NCBI RefSeq assembly: GCF_030705305.1
Contig: NZ_JAUZEE010000008.1
Coordinates: 124,001-188,000, forward strand
Length of the DNA stretch: 64,000 nucleotides
Origin: Leptothrix discophora
GTDB taxonomy: Bacteria > Pseudomonadota > Gammaproteobacteria > Burkholderiales > Burkholderiaceae_C
Direction of reading: 5' to 3'
Part shown: positions 62,317 through 64,000 of the stretch, piece by piece
Layout: the number at the start of each line of letters is the position of its first letter
Position numbering within the stretch: the stretch's first letter is position 1
The notes under the pieces: generated by a model
Databases searched by the model: none
The model's input: the letters and a program-made list of their open reading frames with translations, nothing else
Told to the model about the DNA's origin: nothing
Translations under genes and position numbers: made by a program

Positions 62317-63852
62317 ATGTCCAGCCCCCACCTGTCGTCGCTGAGCGCCGAGACCGCCCGTCTCGACCGCCAGGCCACGGGCCGCATCGGCCGTGACGAC
62401 GCGGGCACGCAGGGCTCGGCCGGCGGCGGTTTCGCCGGGCTGCTGGACCAGGCCCGGCAGGTCCCGCCGGAGCCGAAGATCCCCGCACATCGGACGCCGG
62501 TCCAGGCCCAGACCCAGACCCAGACCCGCGACCCCGTTGCCGGCCGCACGCCCCCGGCAACCTCGACCGCAGCCGCAGCATCCAGCGCGCGCCAGATGGC
62601 CCGAGCGCAGGAGCAGCGCCAGGTCGACCAACGTCAGGTCGATCAGCGACAGATCGACCAGCGCCGCGCAGCCGCGAAGGACGGCAGGTCGGCCGATCAT
62701 GCCGATCGCGCCGGCAACGACGACGCCACCGGCACGATCGACGCGACGGCCGAGGGCGACCCTGAAACGCGCACCGACCCGAGCGCCGCCAGCGGTGCCA
62801 CGCCGACCTGGCTGATGCACGCGGTCGTGCGGGCGTCGCTGGGGGCTGGTGGGACGGGTGGCACCGGCGCGGCAGCCGCGGCGGTTGCGGCCACCGCAGC
62901 GGGCGATTCGATCGGACCCGGTTCGGGCGGCACCGGCGGACCGGCTGCTGCCACCGTCGATGCGTCGACCGCTGGCCCGCGTGGCGGCTGGACCGGCGGG
63001 CGGGGCCCGGATCGCGCGCTGCCGGGTGGCGCGGAGGTCGGCGCGGAGATCGGTGCGACGCTGCCGGGTGCCGCCGGTTCGGCCCCTGCCGGCCCGGATG
63101 CCGCGGCGGGCGTGACCGGCGCGGCCGGTTCCGACACGGCCGCACGTCCGCTGGGCGAGGGCTTGCAGGCCGTGCCGGGCCAGGAATCCTTCGCCGGCCA
63201 GCTCGCCGCGCTGTCGCAGGCCCCGGCGCCGGCGCCGGCGCCGGCCGTGCCGCAGGCCGCCCGCCGCGTCGAGGACCAGATCCACACGCCGCTGGATGCG
63301 CCGGGCTTCGGTGACGAGGTCATGGTCAAGGTCGCGCACCTGGCCCGCGACGGCGTGCAGGAGATCAAGCTGCACCTGAACCCGGTCGAGATGGGCCCGA
63401 TCCAGATCCGCATCGCGATCGAGAGCGGCCAGGCCCGCATCGAGTTCGGCGCGGCGGCCGAGCAGACCCGCCAGGCGCTGGAACAGGCCATGCCCGCGCT
63501 GGCCCAGTCGCTGCAGGCCGACGGCCTGAACCTCGCCGATGGCAGCGGCGTGGCGGCGACCACCGATCCGACGCTGGCCCGCGCCGACGGCCCGCAGGCC
63601 GGGTTGGCCTTCCCGGCAGGCGGCGGCGCCCAGTCCGGTTCGTCCGGCCAGCAAGGCTCGGCCGGCCGGCCGGGCATGGCAGGCGACGGCCGCGGGGCGG
63701 GGCGCGGAGAAGGCGGCGGCCTCGGCGGTGTCGGCGCTCCGGGAGGCCGCGCCGGCGCGGCCGTGCCGGTGGGCCACGAGCTGCGCTCGGGCTGGGCCGG
63801 CGGCCTGACGGTGGGCGCTTCGGGCCTGCGATCGCTCGACCTGTACGCCTGA
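62317..63852 (+). CDS. fliK: Flagellar hook-length control protein FliK
   Basis: Protein of 511 residues. A long variable Gly/Ala/Thr-rich region (~1-320) contains small repeats such as RQVDQRQVDQRQIDQR. The conserved C-terminal Flg_hook domain (~325-420) has VAHLARDGVQEIKLHLNPVE and MGPIQIRIAIESGQARIEF. A Gly/Ser-rich tail follows. It acts as ruler and switches export specificity from hook to filament proteins. Last complete gene of the operon in the window. Confidence 0.93.
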   Translation: MSSPHLSSLSAETARLDRQATGRIGRDDAGTQGSAGGGFAGLLDQARQVPPEPKIPAHRTPVQAQTQTQTRDPVAGRTPPATSTAAAASSARQMARAQEQRQVDQRQVDQRQIDQRRAAAKDGRSADHADRAGNDDATGTIDATAEGDPETRTDPSAASGATPTWLMHAVVRASLGAGGTGGTGAAAAAVAATAAGDSIGPGSGGTGGPAAATVDASTAGPRGGWTGGRGPDRALPGGAEVGAEIGATLPGAAGSAPAGPDAAAGVTGAAGSDTAARPLGEGLQAVPGQESFAGQLAALSQAPAPAPAPAVPQAARRVEDQIHTPLDAPGFGDEVMVKVAHLARDGVQEIKLHLNPVEMGPIQIRIAIESGQARIEFGAAAEQTRQALEQAMPALAQSLQADGLNLADGSGVAATTDPTLARADGPQAGLAFPAGGGAQSGSSGQQGSAGRPGMAGDGRGAGRGEGGGLGGVGAPGGRAGAAVPVGHELRSGWAGGLTVGASGLRSLDLYA

Positions 63853-64000
63853 CCGGCTCGGGCGGACAGCGCCGGGGAGAGCGGCGTTTCACGTGCTTTT
63901 CGCGGTTTCAGTTCCAGGCCGGACTCGAATAATCGTTCCCAGAGGCTCCCGATGCGCTGCGTGCGCGTCGGAGGTCGCAGCCGCCACGGACCCGCCGGGT
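63853..64000. other. Downstream of fliK, no gene assigned
   Basis: 148 bases to the window end. An ATG at 63951 opens a frame that runs to the edge, but its 16 codons (MRCVRVGG) do not resemble FliL or another known start. A weak CGCCG/CGGCG hairpin is at 63870-63886. Confidence 0.3.

Noticed and set aside
1-64000. CRISPR arrays, insertion sequences, prophage, tRNA or rRNA genes
   Set aside because: No spaced identical repeats, transposase, integrase or recognisable stable RNA was seen in the gaps; tRNA detection by eye is limited.

Overview
The window is a high-GC (roughly 70 % by eye) bacterial chromosome segment with short intergenic gaps. Gene content and order (lapB next to waaC, divergent argO/argP, orn opposite an M48 protease and rsgA, flhDC-motAB-cheYZ, fliC-fliD-fliS-fliT, divergent fliE/fliFGHIJK) point to a motile betaproteobacterium of the order Burkholderiales, most like the Leptothrix/Sphaerotilus/Rubrivivax group. 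This placement is inferred from content, not from a marker gene. No rRNA, tRNA, CRISPR array or insertion sequence was recognised.

Region 1 (1-6.9 kb) is a lipopolysaccharide/glycan locus: the end of lapB, then a convergent seven-gene minus-strand operon with a GT9 enzyme, a GT4 enzyme, DUF5672, GT17, a WavQ-like protein, DUF4254 and waaC. Its middle part is clearly richer in A+T than its flanks. Region 2 (7-18.8 kb) is mostly housekeeping: a ComEA-like DNA-binding protein, a patatin lipase, a small repeat-rich exported protein, dnaE, trhO, argO/argP, rsgA, an M48 protease and orn.

Region 3 (18.8-38.1 kb) is a long minus-strand block with two complete branched-chain-type ABC transporters (livK, livH, fused livM-livG, livF). 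Between and after them lie an acyl-CoA dehydrogenase, a MarR regulator, a Cache-type histidine kinase with a LuxR-type response regulator, an SDR dehydrogenase, a feruloyl-CoA synthase-like ligase and a crotonase. A divergent amidohydrolase completes the set. Together they read as uptake and CoA-dependent beta-oxidative shortening of hydroxycinnamates (ferulate, coumarate), with the amidohydrolase as probable beta-ketoacyl-CoA hydrolase. The divergent control region between crotonase and amidohydrolase is strikingly symmetric. Region 4 (38.3-40 kb) has a small cytochrome c, ferredoxin-NADP reductase and an acyl-CoA-binding protein.

Region 5 (40-64 kb) is flagellar and chemotaxis: cheZ, cheY, motB, motA, a methyltransferase-like membrane protein, a degenerate HD-GYP protein, flhC and flhD on the minus strand. 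A TPR protein and flagellin lysine methylase fliB follow on the same strand. Two flagellins, fliD, fliS, fliT and a YcgR-type brake are on the plus strand, then divergent fliE and fliFGHIJK. Sigma-28-type promoters (TCAAG plus a CGATAA-like box) precede fliC1, fliS and, less perfectly, fliD.

The most unusual non-coding signal is a roughly 70-bp three-stem repeat present twice, each time between convergent genes. The two copies differ almost only by compensating base-pair changes.
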